From NCBI GenBank assembly GCA_905480485.1, contig CAJQQM010000013.1:1-60948 (forward strand): 60,948 nt of DNA, in the 5' to 3' direction. This document shows, one piece after another, positions 35,445 through 43,995 of this stretch. This stretch comes from an uncultured Aureispira sp. (GTDB taxonomy: Bacteria > Bacteroidota > Bacteroidia > Chitinophagales > Saprospiraceae). Positions within the stretch are counted from its first letter, which is position 1. The number at the start of each line of letters is the position of its first letter. The position numbers were made by a program, and so were the translations under genes. The notes under the pieces are model-generated. The model was not told the DNA's origin and made no database searches. It saw nothing but the letters and a program-made list of their open reading frames with translations.

Positions 35445-36905
35445 ATGATGTTGATAAAGATTATAGTGGCCGGCATTCTTGCCTGTATGTTTTGCCTAGA
35501 TGTTTCGGCACAATACAAAATTACCGTTTCGATCGATGGTTATCAGAACGATACCTGTATCCTAGGATATCAAGTAGGCGGAACGACTTATGTATCGAAT
35601 GCAGTTTATGAAAGAAACCAAAAAGGTGCTTTTGTATTTGAGGGAGAAACTACCTTGCTTGGAGGTTTGTATTCGGTATTAATCAAGCCTGACAATAAAT
35701 ATTTTCAGTTTATTATTTCGTCGGACGAAGCCCAAAAGGACCTAATCCTAAAGACCAAAATCACGGATAATGCTGCAGTAGAATTAACGGCTAATTTAAA
35801 GGTCGAAAACTCTAAAGATAATGAAGTATTTATGGCTTTTAAGTCTTTTCTAGGTCAGATGCGCCAAAAATCACAAAGTTTAGGCCGCCGTCGTAGTTCT
35901 GCTGAAGCCCAAAATGATACTGCTTTAATCCGTCAGCTTAGCGCTAAGTTTCTTGCACTAGATCAAGAAGTTGCTAGTTATCAAGATCAACTATTATTGG
36001 ATTATCCCGATTTATTAAGCCCTAAAATTATCAATGGTTCACGGCCACCTGTAGTGCCCGATACGATCAAAGACCGGGCGGCTGTTTTTAATTATTACAA
36101 AGCTCATTTTTGGGATAATTTTGATTGGTCAGATGCTCGACTTATTCGAACGCCTATCCTTAAGCAAAAAATGGATACCTACCTAGAGAAACTGACAATG
36201 CAAACGCTTGATTCGGTGGCTGCAGCTTGTGTTTATATGATAGACCAGTCTCTCAAGTACAAAAGCAAAGAAATGTTTCAGTATGTTGCAGTACAATTAC
36301 TCAATCAGTACGCCAAGCAAGAGGTCATTTGTATGGATGGAGTGTACGTAACGATTGCTCAAAAATACTACTGTTCCGGTTTGGCCTATTGGCTGGATTC
36401 GGCCAAAACAGCAAGTATTTGCGCGGACGCGCAACGTATGGCCCCCTTACGCTGTGGCAAAAATGCCCCGGAAGCAAGGCTTAAGAACATCAATGATTCC
36501 TCATATGTGAGTCTTTACAGCATTCGCAAGCCTTTTGTGGCGGTCTATTTTTGGGACCCTACCTGTGGCAACTGCTCCAAAATGTCTAAAAAGTTAGTGC
36601 CGGTGTACAACAAGTGGAAAGACAAAGGATTCGAAATATATGGGGTGTGTAGCAAGCCCTGGAAAGAAGTAGAAATGTGTCGCAAAAAGGTAGAAGACGC
36701 CTCGATAGAATGGCTAAATACCACCGATGACCCTTATCCCTTGGCTTGGGTCAAAAAATATTATGATTTAAGATCGAATCCTTATCTTTATTTACTCAAT
36801 GAAGATAAAGAAATTATATATAAAAGGCTTTCGGCAGATCAATTGGATGGGATTTTAGAAAGAGAATTTAATCGGCTAGAACAATTGAAAAACAAAAATA
36901 AATAA
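35445..36905 (+). CDS. Exported thioredoxin-fold protein, tandem paralogue B
   Basis: A 486-residue paralogue of the upstream gene, 26 bases away, so they are surely cotranscribed. It has a signal peptide (1-22, ending VSA), the same N-terminal DGYQNDTCILGYQ domain, the charged helical middle region and the thioredoxin fold with F-W-D-P-T-C-G-N-C-S-K. Long blocks are identical to paralogue A, for example VPVYNKWKDKGFE and KKVED, which marks a rather recent duplication. About nine Cys, including the redox pair, are kept in both copies. It is probably a periplasmic thiol oxidoreductase. Confidence 0.85.
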   Translation: MMLIKIIVAGILACMFCLDVSAQYKITVSIDGYQNDTCILGYQVGGTTYVSNAVYERNQKGAFVFEGETTLLGGLYSVLIKPDNKYFQFIISSDEAQKDLILKTKITDNAAVELTANLKVENSKDNEVFMAFKSFLGQMRQKSQSLGRRRSSAEAQNDTALIRQLSAKFLALDQEVASYQDQLLLDYPDLLSPKIINGSRPPVVPDTIKDRAAVFNYYKAHFWDNFDWSDARLIRTPILKQKMDTYLEKLTMQTLDSVAAACVYMIDQSLKYKSKEMFQYVAVQLLNQYAKQEVICMDGVYVTIAQKYYCSGLAYWLDSAKTASICADAQRMAPLRCGKNAPEARLKNINDSSYVSLYSIRKPFVAVYFWDPTCGNCSKMSKKLVPVYNKWKDKGFEIYGVCSKPWKEVEMCRKKVEDASIEWLNTTDDPYPLAWVKKYYDLRSNPYLYLLNEDKEIIYKRLSADQLDGILEREFNRLEQLKNKNK

Positions 36906-36931
36906 GTATAATTGTAGCAAAACTAAGGTGC

Positions 36932-37540
36932 ATGAAACAATTATTCTTTTTTTTATTCCTGTTCGTAATTTGTGGCTGTAAGCCCTCTACCGAACCAGCT
37001 TCATCTAGCCAAGTATCTTCTATCAATTGAACCCTTTACCTGATACGTCATGCCAAATCGAGTCATGCAGATACTATATTAAGCGATTTTGATCGTCCTT
37101 TGATTAAAAAAGGAAAAATGGCATCAAAGGTAATGGGGCAGCAACTTATGCATCGAGGAATTCTACTCGACAAAATGCTAATTAGTCCTGCTAAGCGCTG
37201 CAAATCAACCGCCAAACGAATCGCCAAAGCCCTTAGTTTCGAAAAAGACAGTATTGTTAAAGATACTAGCTTGTATAAGTGTAAAACACAACAATTAATC
37301 ACGACCATTCGGCAATTGCCCCCTCAGTATAAATCAGTAGCGATTGTGGCACACAACCCCTCTCTTATTCAAACTGCCAATCATTTTCAGAAAGACACCA
37401 TTTTTACCGCTGTCCCTACAGCTGGGATAATCGCCTTAGAATTTAAGGCTGATAGTTGGCAAAATTTAGGACATAAACAAGGTGTTTTTTTGTTTTTTGA
37501 CTATCCGAAACGTCATAAAAATCAATTAGATGATTTTTGA
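36932..37540 (+). pseudogene. SixA-like histidine phosphatase lipoprotein, interrupted by an in-frame TGA
   Basis: A single reading frame holds a lipoprotein signal (MKQLFFFLFLFVICGC, then a Ser-rich linker) that stops at TGA 37028-37030. It is followed at once, in the same frame, by the phosphatase core T-L-Y-L-I-R-H-A-K-S-S-H-A-D. The core runs to 37540 and includes the second catalytic His in VAIVAHNPSLI. Without the TGA it would be a 202-residue SixA/RHG-type lipoprotein. No ATG, GTG or TTG lies between the TGA and the catalytic RHA motif. The first downstream ATG (37100) would lose that motif. Possible explanations are a recent nonsense mutation, a sequencing error or read-through. The flanking Cys-rich thiol genes and aminopeptidase P are intact. 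Confidence 0.72.
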
Positions 37541-37596
37541 CGCTTTCATAGGGCTCAATTTATTGCATCATTCTATTACTAAATTTTCGTATATAC

Positions 37597-38892
37597 ATGA
37601 AATATTCAGCCATCAATTCAACATTATTCTCCGAAAATCGGCGACGTTTTATCGCGCAAATGAAACCTAATTCAATAGCCATTTTTCATTCTAACGATCG
37701 GATGTCTAGAAATGGAGATTGTCATCATGCTTACCGTCAACATTCTGATTTATTTTATCTTTGTGGACTTGACCAAGAAGAAGTCGTTTTGGTGCTTTAT
37801 CCAAATTGTCCGAAGGGAAATAATTTTCAAGAGATTATATTTACCAAACAAACCAACGAACACATCGCTGTTTGGGAGGGGTACAAATATACCAAAGAAG
37901 ACGCTGCGGCAACATCAGGAGTTGATTCGGTGTATTGGCTAAACGAGCAGCAACCACTGCTTAATGAATTGATTTTATTAGCCGACACGATCTATGTAAA
38001 CAGCAACGAAAATGATCGGGCAGACGAGGATTATCCATCAAGAGATGTTCGTTATGCACTACAAATGAAACAGCAATATCCCGGTCATGGATTCGAGCGA
38101 TCTCAAAAAATTATGAAATCGTTGCGCATGATTAAATCGGATATTGAAATTGCCTTGATGCAAAAAGCTTGTGATATCACGAATGTGGCATTTCGTAAAG
38201 TATTAGCGACCACCAAAGCTGCTATGATGGAATATGAAGTCGAGGCTCATATTATTTACGAATTTATGCGTCAAGGAGCTAGTGGGCATGCTTACACTCC
38301 AATTGTTGCCGGTGGTGGGAATGCTTGTGTTTTGCATTATATCAGTAATAACGCGCCGCTTGTTCAGGGTGATTTATTGCTGATGGATTTTGGGGCAGAA
38401 TATGCCAATTATGCAGCAGATTTGAGCCGAACTATTCCGGTGAGTGGTCAGTTTAGCCCAAGGCAAAAAGCGGTTTATCAAGCCGTTTTGAATGTAAAAA
38501 AGGCTGCTGAAATGCTTTTAGTACCTGGCAATAATTTAGCAGATTATCACAAAGAAGTAGGGAAGTTGATGGAAGTAGAACTGATTGGACTCGGCTTGTT
38601 GAATGCAGATGAGGTGCGTAAACAAGATTCCGCTAAACCTTTGTATAAGCAATACTTTATGCATGGTACTTCTCATCATTTGGGCTTGGATGTGCACGAT
38701 TTGTGTGACCGATACAGCCCGCTTGCAGAAGGAATGGTCTTTACCTGTGAACCCGGCATTTATATTCCTGAAGAACAAATTGGGGTCCGGTTAGAAGATG
38801 ATTTAGTCGTTCGTTCGGGGCAGGCATTAAACCTTATGAGGGATATACCCATCGAAGTAGATGAAATAGAAACCTTGATGCAAGCTCGATAA
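37597..38892 (+). CDS. Xaa-Pro aminopeptidase (aminopeptidase P), M24 family
   Basis: A 431-residue cytosolic dimetal peptidase that removes the N-terminal residue before proline. The N-terminal AMP_N domain (about 1-140) contains HAYRQHSDLFYLCGL. The C-terminal pita-bread domain has the metal ligands Asp in LLLMDFGAEY and Asp in AADLSRT, His in GTSHHLGLDVHD, Glu in CEPGIYIP and Glu in GVRLEDD. Length and order match bacterial aminopeptidase P. It sits 56 bases after the broken phosphatase gene and ends before a convergent TPR gene. Confidence 0.95.
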   Translation: MKYSAINSTLFSENRRRFIAQMKPNSIAIFHSNDRMSRNGDCHHAYRQHSDLFYLCGLDQEEVVLVLYPNCPKGNNFQEIIFTKQTNEHIAVWEGYKYTKEDAAATSGVDSVYWLNEQQPLLNELILLADTIYVNSNENDRADEDYPSRDVRYALQMKQQYPGHGFERSQKIMKSLRMIKSDIEIALMQKACDITNVAFRKVLATTKAAMMEYEVEAHIIYEFMRQGASGHAYTPIVAGGGNACVLHYISNNAPLVQGDLLLMDFGAEYANYAADLSRTIPVSGQFSPRQKAVYQAVLNVKKAAEMLLVPGNNLADYHKEVGKLMEVELIGLGLLNADEVRKQDSAKPLYKQYFMHGTSHHLGLDVHDLCDRYSPLAEGMVFTCEPGIYIPEEQIGVRLEDDLVVRSGQALNLMRDIPIEVDEIETLMQAR

Positions 38893-38945
38893 CCAATAAT
38901 AAGTACCAATTTTATAATGCCTTTCAGCTTGTTTTAGCGGTTGTT

Positions 38946-40151
38946 CTATTGCTCGTTTAGAATCAGTTGACAGGCTTTATCGAAGCGTGCGCGGTCTTCT
39001 GTATTGAGTTTGTAAAATCTCCACTGTTCTTCTTGACGAATATCTTTGTAACAGAATTCATTGAGGTATTCTAAGTAGCTTTCAGCGGCCTCTTTTTCGT
39101 CAACATCAAGCATCAAAAACGTGATGTACTTGACCAAATAATGTGGGTCGTCCATGTAGACAGAAAAAGCACGTTTCCATAATTTTGTAGCTTCCTTAGG
39201 TTGATTAAAAACAGCTGCACCGTGCAACTCAGCAAGTGCTGCCAAGGCATAAAAATCATTGGGATTGTATTCTAAAATCTCTTCGTATAAAGTTTTGGCT
39301 GTTTTGGGGTCATAAAGTTGGTTTTTGCAGGTATAGGCCCTTGCTGATAAGGCTTCGTAGTAATAGCTGTTTCCTTGGGTATATTTTTGTAAGTTAGTAT
39401 AGGCTTGTTGCACGCGTTGAAGGTCGGGCAGGTAGGTACTCAAAACCTGTTGAAGCAAAATAATTGAATCCTTAATTGGGGCATCTGCTTTTTGATGTAA
39501 ATAGGCGAGGCCTGCTGTTGGGTTTTGAAAAAAGTCATTTTGCAGCAAAGCAACACCGGTCAAGGCTTCTTCGTGACAAGGGTCTATTTGCAACATCTTT
39601 TCAAAATAAAATTGAGCTTTAGCGGCATCAAGTAGGTCATGATAATAAAAATTGGCCGTTAAGAATAAATTATTAAGATTAGTAGGGGCGTGGCTTATCA
39701 GCATTTCCATGTATTTAGCGGCCCAATCCATTTTCTTGCGGTAATAGTTGCAAATACATTGTGCTAAATGATAGTAACGCTGTACATAAATTTTTTGGTT
39801 TAGGATAGATTTCATAAAGTAGATACGCTCCGGTTCGTGTTGTTCGAACAAATGCCAATGACTCTCAAGCGTCGATTTATCGTACAAATCATAAGCAATT
39901 TCAAATAATTCAAAACTTGTATCCCAGTGTTCTATCTGTGGATTAGAACAAAACTGAACGAGGCAATCATAAGCCTTTTGTCGTAGGTCTGTATCCTCGT
40001 GCAAGTAGGCAATTAGAACAATTTCGTTTTGCAGTGCTTGGGGCAATGAATTTCGTTGCTTGCTAAGTAGCAACCCTAGTTGAATACTTTTGAATTGACT
40101 ACTTTGTAGCAATGAAATTAAATTGGAATCAGGATTGGACAATTTAGACAT
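38946..40151 (-). CDS. Tetratricopeptide-repeat protein, cytosolic
   Basis: A 401-residue protein without a signal peptide, composed of helical repeats. Clear TPR units lie from about residue 165 to 330, with motifs such as LYEEILEYNPNDFYALAALAELHG, and degenerate helical pairs lie before them. It is probably an adaptor for protein complexes. It is convergent with aminopeptidase P, 53 bases away, and divergent from the LVIVD lipoprotein genes. No partner is indicated. Confidence 0.8.
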   Translation of the reverse strand: MSKLSNPDSNLISLLQSSQFKSIQLGLLLSKQRNSLPQALQNEIVLIAYLHEDTDLRQKAYDCLVQFCSNPQIEHWDTSFELFEIAYDLYDKSTLESHWHLFEQHEPERIYFMKSILNQKIYVQRYYHLAQCICNYYRKKMDWAAKYMEMLISHAPTNLNNLFLTANFYYHDLLDAAKAQFYFEKMLQIDPCHEEALTGVALLQNDFFQNPTAGLAYLHQKADAPIKDSIILLQQVLSTYLPDLQRVQQAYTNLQKYTQGNSYYYEALSARAYTCKNQLYDPKTAKTLYEEILEYNPNDFYALAALAELHGAAVFNQPKEATKLWKRAFSVYMDDPHYLVKYITFLMLDVDEKEAAESYLEYLNEFCYKDIRQEEQWRFYKLNTEDRARFDKACQLILNEQ

Positions 40152-40348
40152 ACCGTAAAAAAATATGGGCGTAGTTAGATAAAGGCAAGATACACAATCG
40201 CTATTAGAATGTTAGATAGTCTATGAAAATTTTTGAGCGATAAATGGGTTGGTGTTAATGTTATATTTCATTTAAAAATTGAAATAGAATCGAATCTCTA
40301 ATGGCTTTTTAGTATATTTATCTTATTACCTAATCAATCGTATTTATT

Positions 40349-41533
40349 ATGAAAAAATTGGTTTTTGCGAACTTAATATTTAGTCTTATTGTGTTGTGCG
40401 TGGCTTGTAGCCACCCTAATGAAGATAATACGATTAATTATTTGTCCAAACAGGAATTAAGACAAAATGCAGTTAGCTTGCAGCGGGCCCAAAATATGGT
40501 CAATCCTGGCAAAATATACATACAGGAGGATATGCTATTGGTCAATGAAATGGGTAAGGGGATTCATCTAATTTATAATCAGAACCCTACTAAGCCACAA
40601 AAGCTAGGTTTTGTCAAAATACCTGGAAACATCGATATGGCGATGAAAGGGTCGATATTATTTGCCGATAATTACATGGATTTATTAGCGATTAATACAA
40701 CGACAGGCGCGGTAAAACGGGTCAAAAATGCCTTCAAAAACTTTGAAAAAGAACGTCGTGCACAATTAGCAGCCCTCAATAATGGTTTTGAATCGATGGG
40801 CATGCGCGGCACACAATTCCAGGCTGTTTCTCATGGAACCGCAACCTCAGGGGGCAATCCTGTTGGCGTTGCAGGGTCGATGGCTCGATTTGCTATTGTT
40901 GAAAATACCCTATACGTCTTGGATGGTAATAATTTGATTGTGTACGATATAACCGATGCAAGTAATCCGCAAGAGGTGAAAGAGATTCCGTTAGATTTTT
41001 CAGTAGAAACAATATTTCCGCACGAAGGACAACTCTTTATAGGTGGTACTGAAGGTATGTATATTTACGACAAAACGGATCCGCACAATCCACAGTTTTT
41101 GAGTAAATTTGAGCACGCTGTCGCTTGTGACCCCGTGGTAGTGGACAAAAACTACGCCTACATAACCCTAAGAAGTGGAGGTCCTTGTGACCGAGCCATA
41201 AATCAACTCGAGGTGGTTGATGTGTCTGATCTTAGTCAACCTAGCTTGGTTCAGGCATTCGATATGCATCATCCACATGGATTAGCTGTTTCAGACAATA
41301 ATTTATACCTCTGTGATGGTAATCAAGGGCTTAAAGTATTTAATTTAACGGACAAAAAAAATATATTAGATCATCTCAGCTTCAAAGATCGAGATGTTCG
41401 TAAAGCTTATGATGTATTGCCTAATCCCTATAATAATACATTAATAGTCGTGGGGGCAGATGGTATTTACCAATATGATACCATGGACCCTGAGCAGATT
41501 GAACGTATTAGTTTAATTGAAAAAGATGTTTAA
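40349..41533 (+). CDS. LVIVD-repeat lipoprotein, paralogue A
   Basis: A 394-residue lipoprotein with the signal and lipobox LIVLCVAC (Cys20). The mature part consists of LVIVD-type beta repeats (about 85-390) of roughly 40 residues. They are recognisable as a strand with DxSDLSQPSLV or DITDASNPQEV followed by a strand such as NLYLCDGNQGLKVF, and probably form a beta-propeller on the cell surface. Repeats are separated by a Gly/Ser-rich insert near residues 150-185. No enzymatic motif. The following gene is a paralogue. Confidence 0.82.
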   Translation: MKKLVFANLIFSLIVLCVACSHPNEDNTINYLSKQELRQNAVSLQRAQNMVNPGKIYIQEDMLLVNEMGKGIHLIYNQNPTKPQKLGFVKIPGNIDMAMKGSILFADNYMDLLAINTTTGAVKRVKNAFKNFEKERRAQLAALNNGFESMGMRGTQFQAVSHGTATSGGNPVGVAGSMARFAIVENTLYVLDGNNLIVYDITDASNPQEVKEIPLDFSVETIFPHEGQLFIGGTEGMYIYDKTDPHNPQFLSKFEHAVACDPVVVDKNYAYITLRSGGPCDRAINQLEVVDVSDLSQPSLVQAFDMHHPHGLAVSDNNLYLCDGNQGLKVFNLTDKKNILDHLSFKDRDVRKAYDVLPNPYNNTLIVVGADGIYQYDTMDPEQIERISLIEKDV

Positions 41534-41676
41534 TTAATAAAAAAAATTTACTTTTTGACCTTGATTAATTTGTGCTGAATTCGAGTTTTAGTTGTTAAAG
41601 TAGACTATTTATTTTACTTTTTCTTCTGTCTAAACGTTTACTAAAAGTAACGATTAATTAATAAAACTAAACAACT

Positions 41677-42939
41677 ATGCGTTTTTTATCTCTTGTTACT
41701 GCTGTTTCCTTTCTTTTTTTGCTAAATTCTTGCGTTAAAGATCAATGCAGCAAAGTGATGACTTATATCAAGTATGAACCGGTCTATATTAGTCAAGAAG
41801 CTATTCGAGCTGAACCTGTCATGCAAATTGCTCAGACACTTAAACAGCCCGGTAAAATATACCTCTATGGTTCCACCTTATTAATTAATGAAATTAACGA
41901 AGGAATTCATTTTTATGATAATACAGATCCTTCTAATCCCCTGCCACTTGGCTTTCTTAGCATACCGGGCAATAAAGAGATGGCAGTTGTCGCTAATATA
42001 CTTTATGCCGATAATTACACCGATTTAATAGCGATCGATATTAGTGATGTTCAAAATATCCGTTTCAGAAAAAGAATAGAAAACGTTTATAGCTATTTTG
42101 ATACAGATCCTGATAAAGGATTGGTTGTTCGCTACGAGGAAAAGGAAGTCACAGAAGAGGTTGATTGCAACTTTTTTCCGGATGATCAGAATTTTATAGC
42201 TGCCAATAATAGTATGAATTTTAATAATACAAGTTCTACTGCTTCCGGTGGAGGCGGTTCAAGAGAGCTAGTTGGTGTAGGAGGTTCTATGGCTAGATTT
42301 GCGATCAATGGAGCTAATTTGTATGTAGTAGATCATAGTAATCTTCAAGTTTTCGATCTTAGCACTCCCGACAACCCTGTGAGTGTTTACCAAACTATGA
42401 TCGGGGTGAATATCGAAACCATTTTTCCTTACAGTAATCAGTTATTTATAGGGTCGGCCATTGGAATGTATATATATGATGTCTCTAATCCGCATTTGCC
42501 TGTATTCAGGAGTGTATTTGAACATGCCGAGGTATGTGACCCTGTTTTTGTAGACGGACAGTATGCCTACGTTACATTACGTTCAGGAACAGAATGTAAC
42601 GGTTTCGTCAATCAACTAGATATTCTGGATGTTTCAAATTTGTCGCAGCCGGTCTTGTTGAGTAGTACAACTATGCAAAACCCGCATGGACTAACCGTTT
42701 ATGACAACACCTTGTTTTTGTGCGAGGGGGCATCAGGCCTTAAAGTTTTTGATGTCAACAACAAGATAATAGGACCGCAGCAAAGCCTTTTTAACGATCC
42801 TTCCTTTTTTGCTTTCGATGCCTTAAAAATACCTGGAAAAGATGTTGTTATCGTGGTTGGCGAAGATGGGTTATATCAATACGATACCCAAACACCGAAT
42901 GCGCTTTCATTACTAAGTCGTATTGAGATTCAGCCTTAA
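41677..42939 (+). CDS. LVIVD-repeat lipoprotein, paralogue B
   Basis: A 420-residue paralogue of the upstream gene with a lipobox at LLNSC (Cys19). It shares the central repeat order, including GVGGSMARFAI against GVAGSMARFAI, IETIFPYSNQLFIG against VETIFPHEGQLFIG, and AVVCDP-type segments followed by YAYVTLRSG. It differs by longer inserts near residues 155-205, rich in Asn, Ser and Gly. The shared blocks show tandem duplication. It probably forms a surface propeller with paralogue A; the role is unknown. 142 bases separate the two. Confidence 0.82.
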   Translation: MRFLSLVTAVSFLFLLNSCVKDQCSKVMTYIKYEPVYISQEAIRAEPVMQIAQTLKQPGKIYLYGSTLLINEINEGIHFYDNTDPSNPLPLGFLSIPGNKEMAVVANILYADNYTDLIAIDISDVQNIRFRKRIENVYSYFDTDPDKGLVVRYEEKEVTEEVDCNFFPDDQNFIAANNSMNFNNTSSTASGGGGSRELVGVGGSMARFAINGANLYVVDHSNLQVFDLSTPDNPVSVYQTMIGVNIETIFPYSNQLFIGSAIGMYIYDVSNPHLPVFRSVFEHAEVCDPVFVDGQYAYVTLRSGTECNGFVNQLDILDVSNLSQPVLLSSTTMQNPHGLTVYDNTLFLCEGASGLKVFDVNNKIIGPQQSLFNDPSFFAFDALKIPGKDVVIVVGEDGLYQYDTQTPNALSLLSRIEIQP

Positions 42940-42981
42940 GCAGGATTTGTTCTAATTATTGATTGTTTTAACCTAAAAATA

Positions 42982-43722
42982 ATGCAATTGCTTTTCAAAT
43001 ATAGTTGCTTTATGTTTTTTTTGTGCCTTTCCTTTTGTTTGAAGGCTCAATCGCAACAACAAGATATTGTTTATCTAAAAAATGGTTCGGTTGTCAAAGG
43101 GACTATACTGTTATTTAAACCTCAAGGCCTTCTCAAAATTGAAATTTTGGGCGGTTCAATTTTGGTGTACCCTGTTGCTGATGTACTAAAAATAGCCAAA
43201 GAAACCGTTCCAAATACTAGTGTCAAATTAATCAAACGTCCTAACCATCGTTTTTCTGGTCAAGGTATTACGCATCGGCTTTCTATTGAAAATATGCTTG
43301 GACGCGGTACCTATGGAGTAGTACCTGGATTCGGACATCATTATCAATGTAATTATCATGTTCATCGATTGCTTGGTATAGGGGCAGGGGTAGGGATAAA
43401 TACCTTTATAGACCTTTCCTTTATACCTTTATACGCCAATTTGAAAGGTTATTTTATGAAAACTACAGCCTCCTTGTACTACGACCTTAACATTGGATAT
43501 GGCTTTGTTTTGCCAAGCTATCACTTAAATTCTCAAGGGGGGCTTTATTTGCGCCCTGCACTCGGGGTCCGTTTTCCATCTACTCGTGCTGCCCATTTAT
43601 TTTTAGATTTTGGGTTTAATGTCCAATTTGCAACTGCTGAAACTATGGATTGGAATAACAATATTTCTACCTATAAGTACGTATTTCTCAGGCCTTCATT
43701 ACGTTTTGGTATATCTTTCTAA
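42982..43722 (+). CDS. Exported beta-rich hypothetical protein (outer-membrane barrel-like)
   Basis: A 246-residue protein with a signal peptide (1-21, ending KA). The first 60 mature residues are a small beta domain with repeated short strands (QDIVYLKNGSVVKGTI), similar to an N-terminal plug-like or SH3-like module. The rest is strand-rich with aromatic girdles and ends in a terminal Phe (LRFGISF), as expected for a small outer-membrane barrel. It is 42 bases after LVIVD paralogue B, so it may be cotranscribed. Function unknown. Confidence 0.7.
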   Translation: MQLLFKYSCFMFFLCLSFCLKAQSQQQDIVYLKNGSVVKGTILLFKPQGLLKIEILGGSILVYPVADVLKIAKETVPNTSVKLIKRPNHRFSGQGITHRLSIENMLGRGTYGVVPGFGHHYQCNYHVHRLLGIGAGVGINTFIDLSFIPLYANLKGYFMKTTASLYYDLNIGYGFVLPSYHLNSQGGLYLRPALGVRFPSTRAAHLFLDFGFNVQFATAETMDWNNNISTYKYVFLRPSLRFGISF

Positions 43723-43774
43723 GGGGCCTATGGTTTTGTCAATTCAATTATTTTTATCTTTTTTATTCTAAAAG

Positions 43775-43806
43775 TTTGCAGAACAATAAAAATGCTCTTA
43801 TCTTTG
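43775..43806 (+). promoter_or_regulatory. Promoter of the SRP RNA gene
   Basis: TATCTTTG at 43799-43806 is an exact TAnnTTTG -7 box. TTTG at 43775-43778 is a perfect -33 element with 20 bases between them. The predicted start is about 43811-43813, at the 5' GGAG of the RNA. Confidence 0.85.
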
Positions 43807-43810
43807 AGGC

Positions 43811-43907
43811 CGGAGTTGGAGATATATGGCAAGCTCCTACCAAATCCCCCAGGTGTGAAAGCAAGCAAGGGTAGGTAGTCGTAGCAGCTAGTGTGTTTCT
43901 GCTCCTT
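43811..43907 (+). ncRNA. ffs: Signal recognition particle RNA (4.5S-type)
   Basis: The conserved SRP domain IV is clear: CAGGTGTGAAAGCAAGCA at 43850-43867 aligns base for base with the bacterial core, with a GAAA tetraloop closing a short stem and the conserved CAGG and AGCA internal loop. It is wrapped in a helix of CTACC (43837-43841) with GGTAG (43874-43878) and AGCT with AGCT. The terminal helix is GGAG (43812-43815) with CTCC (43902-43905) plus GAGATATAT (43819-43827) with GTGTGTTTC (43891-43899). A T tract follows at 43906. The RNA binds Ffh and guides membrane-protein translation to YidC/Sec. It lies alone, behind its own promoter. Confidence 0.88.
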
Positions 43908-43947
43908 TTTTTTTGCTATAATTGTGTTTTAATAGCCTATCAACCAT

Positions 43948-43983
43948 AAAAAAGGGCTTTGCAAATATGCAAAGCCCTTTTTT
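43948..43983. terminator. Bidirectional terminator between SRP RNA and the Ycf48-like gene
   Basis: A 10-bp perfect stem (GGGCTTTGCA / TGCAAAGCCC) with an AATA loop lies between A and T runs. It ends the convergent minus-strand gene and any read-through from the plus strand. Confidence 0.85.
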
Positions 43984-43995
43984 ATAGCGCGTATT

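Noticed and set aside
37028-37030. TGA in the SixA-like gene read as selenocysteine or as tryptophan
   Set aside because: The site lies in the linker after a lipobox, not at a redox position. TGA also works as a stop in other genes here (for example ung), so neither selenocysteine nor a TGA=Trp code is supported.
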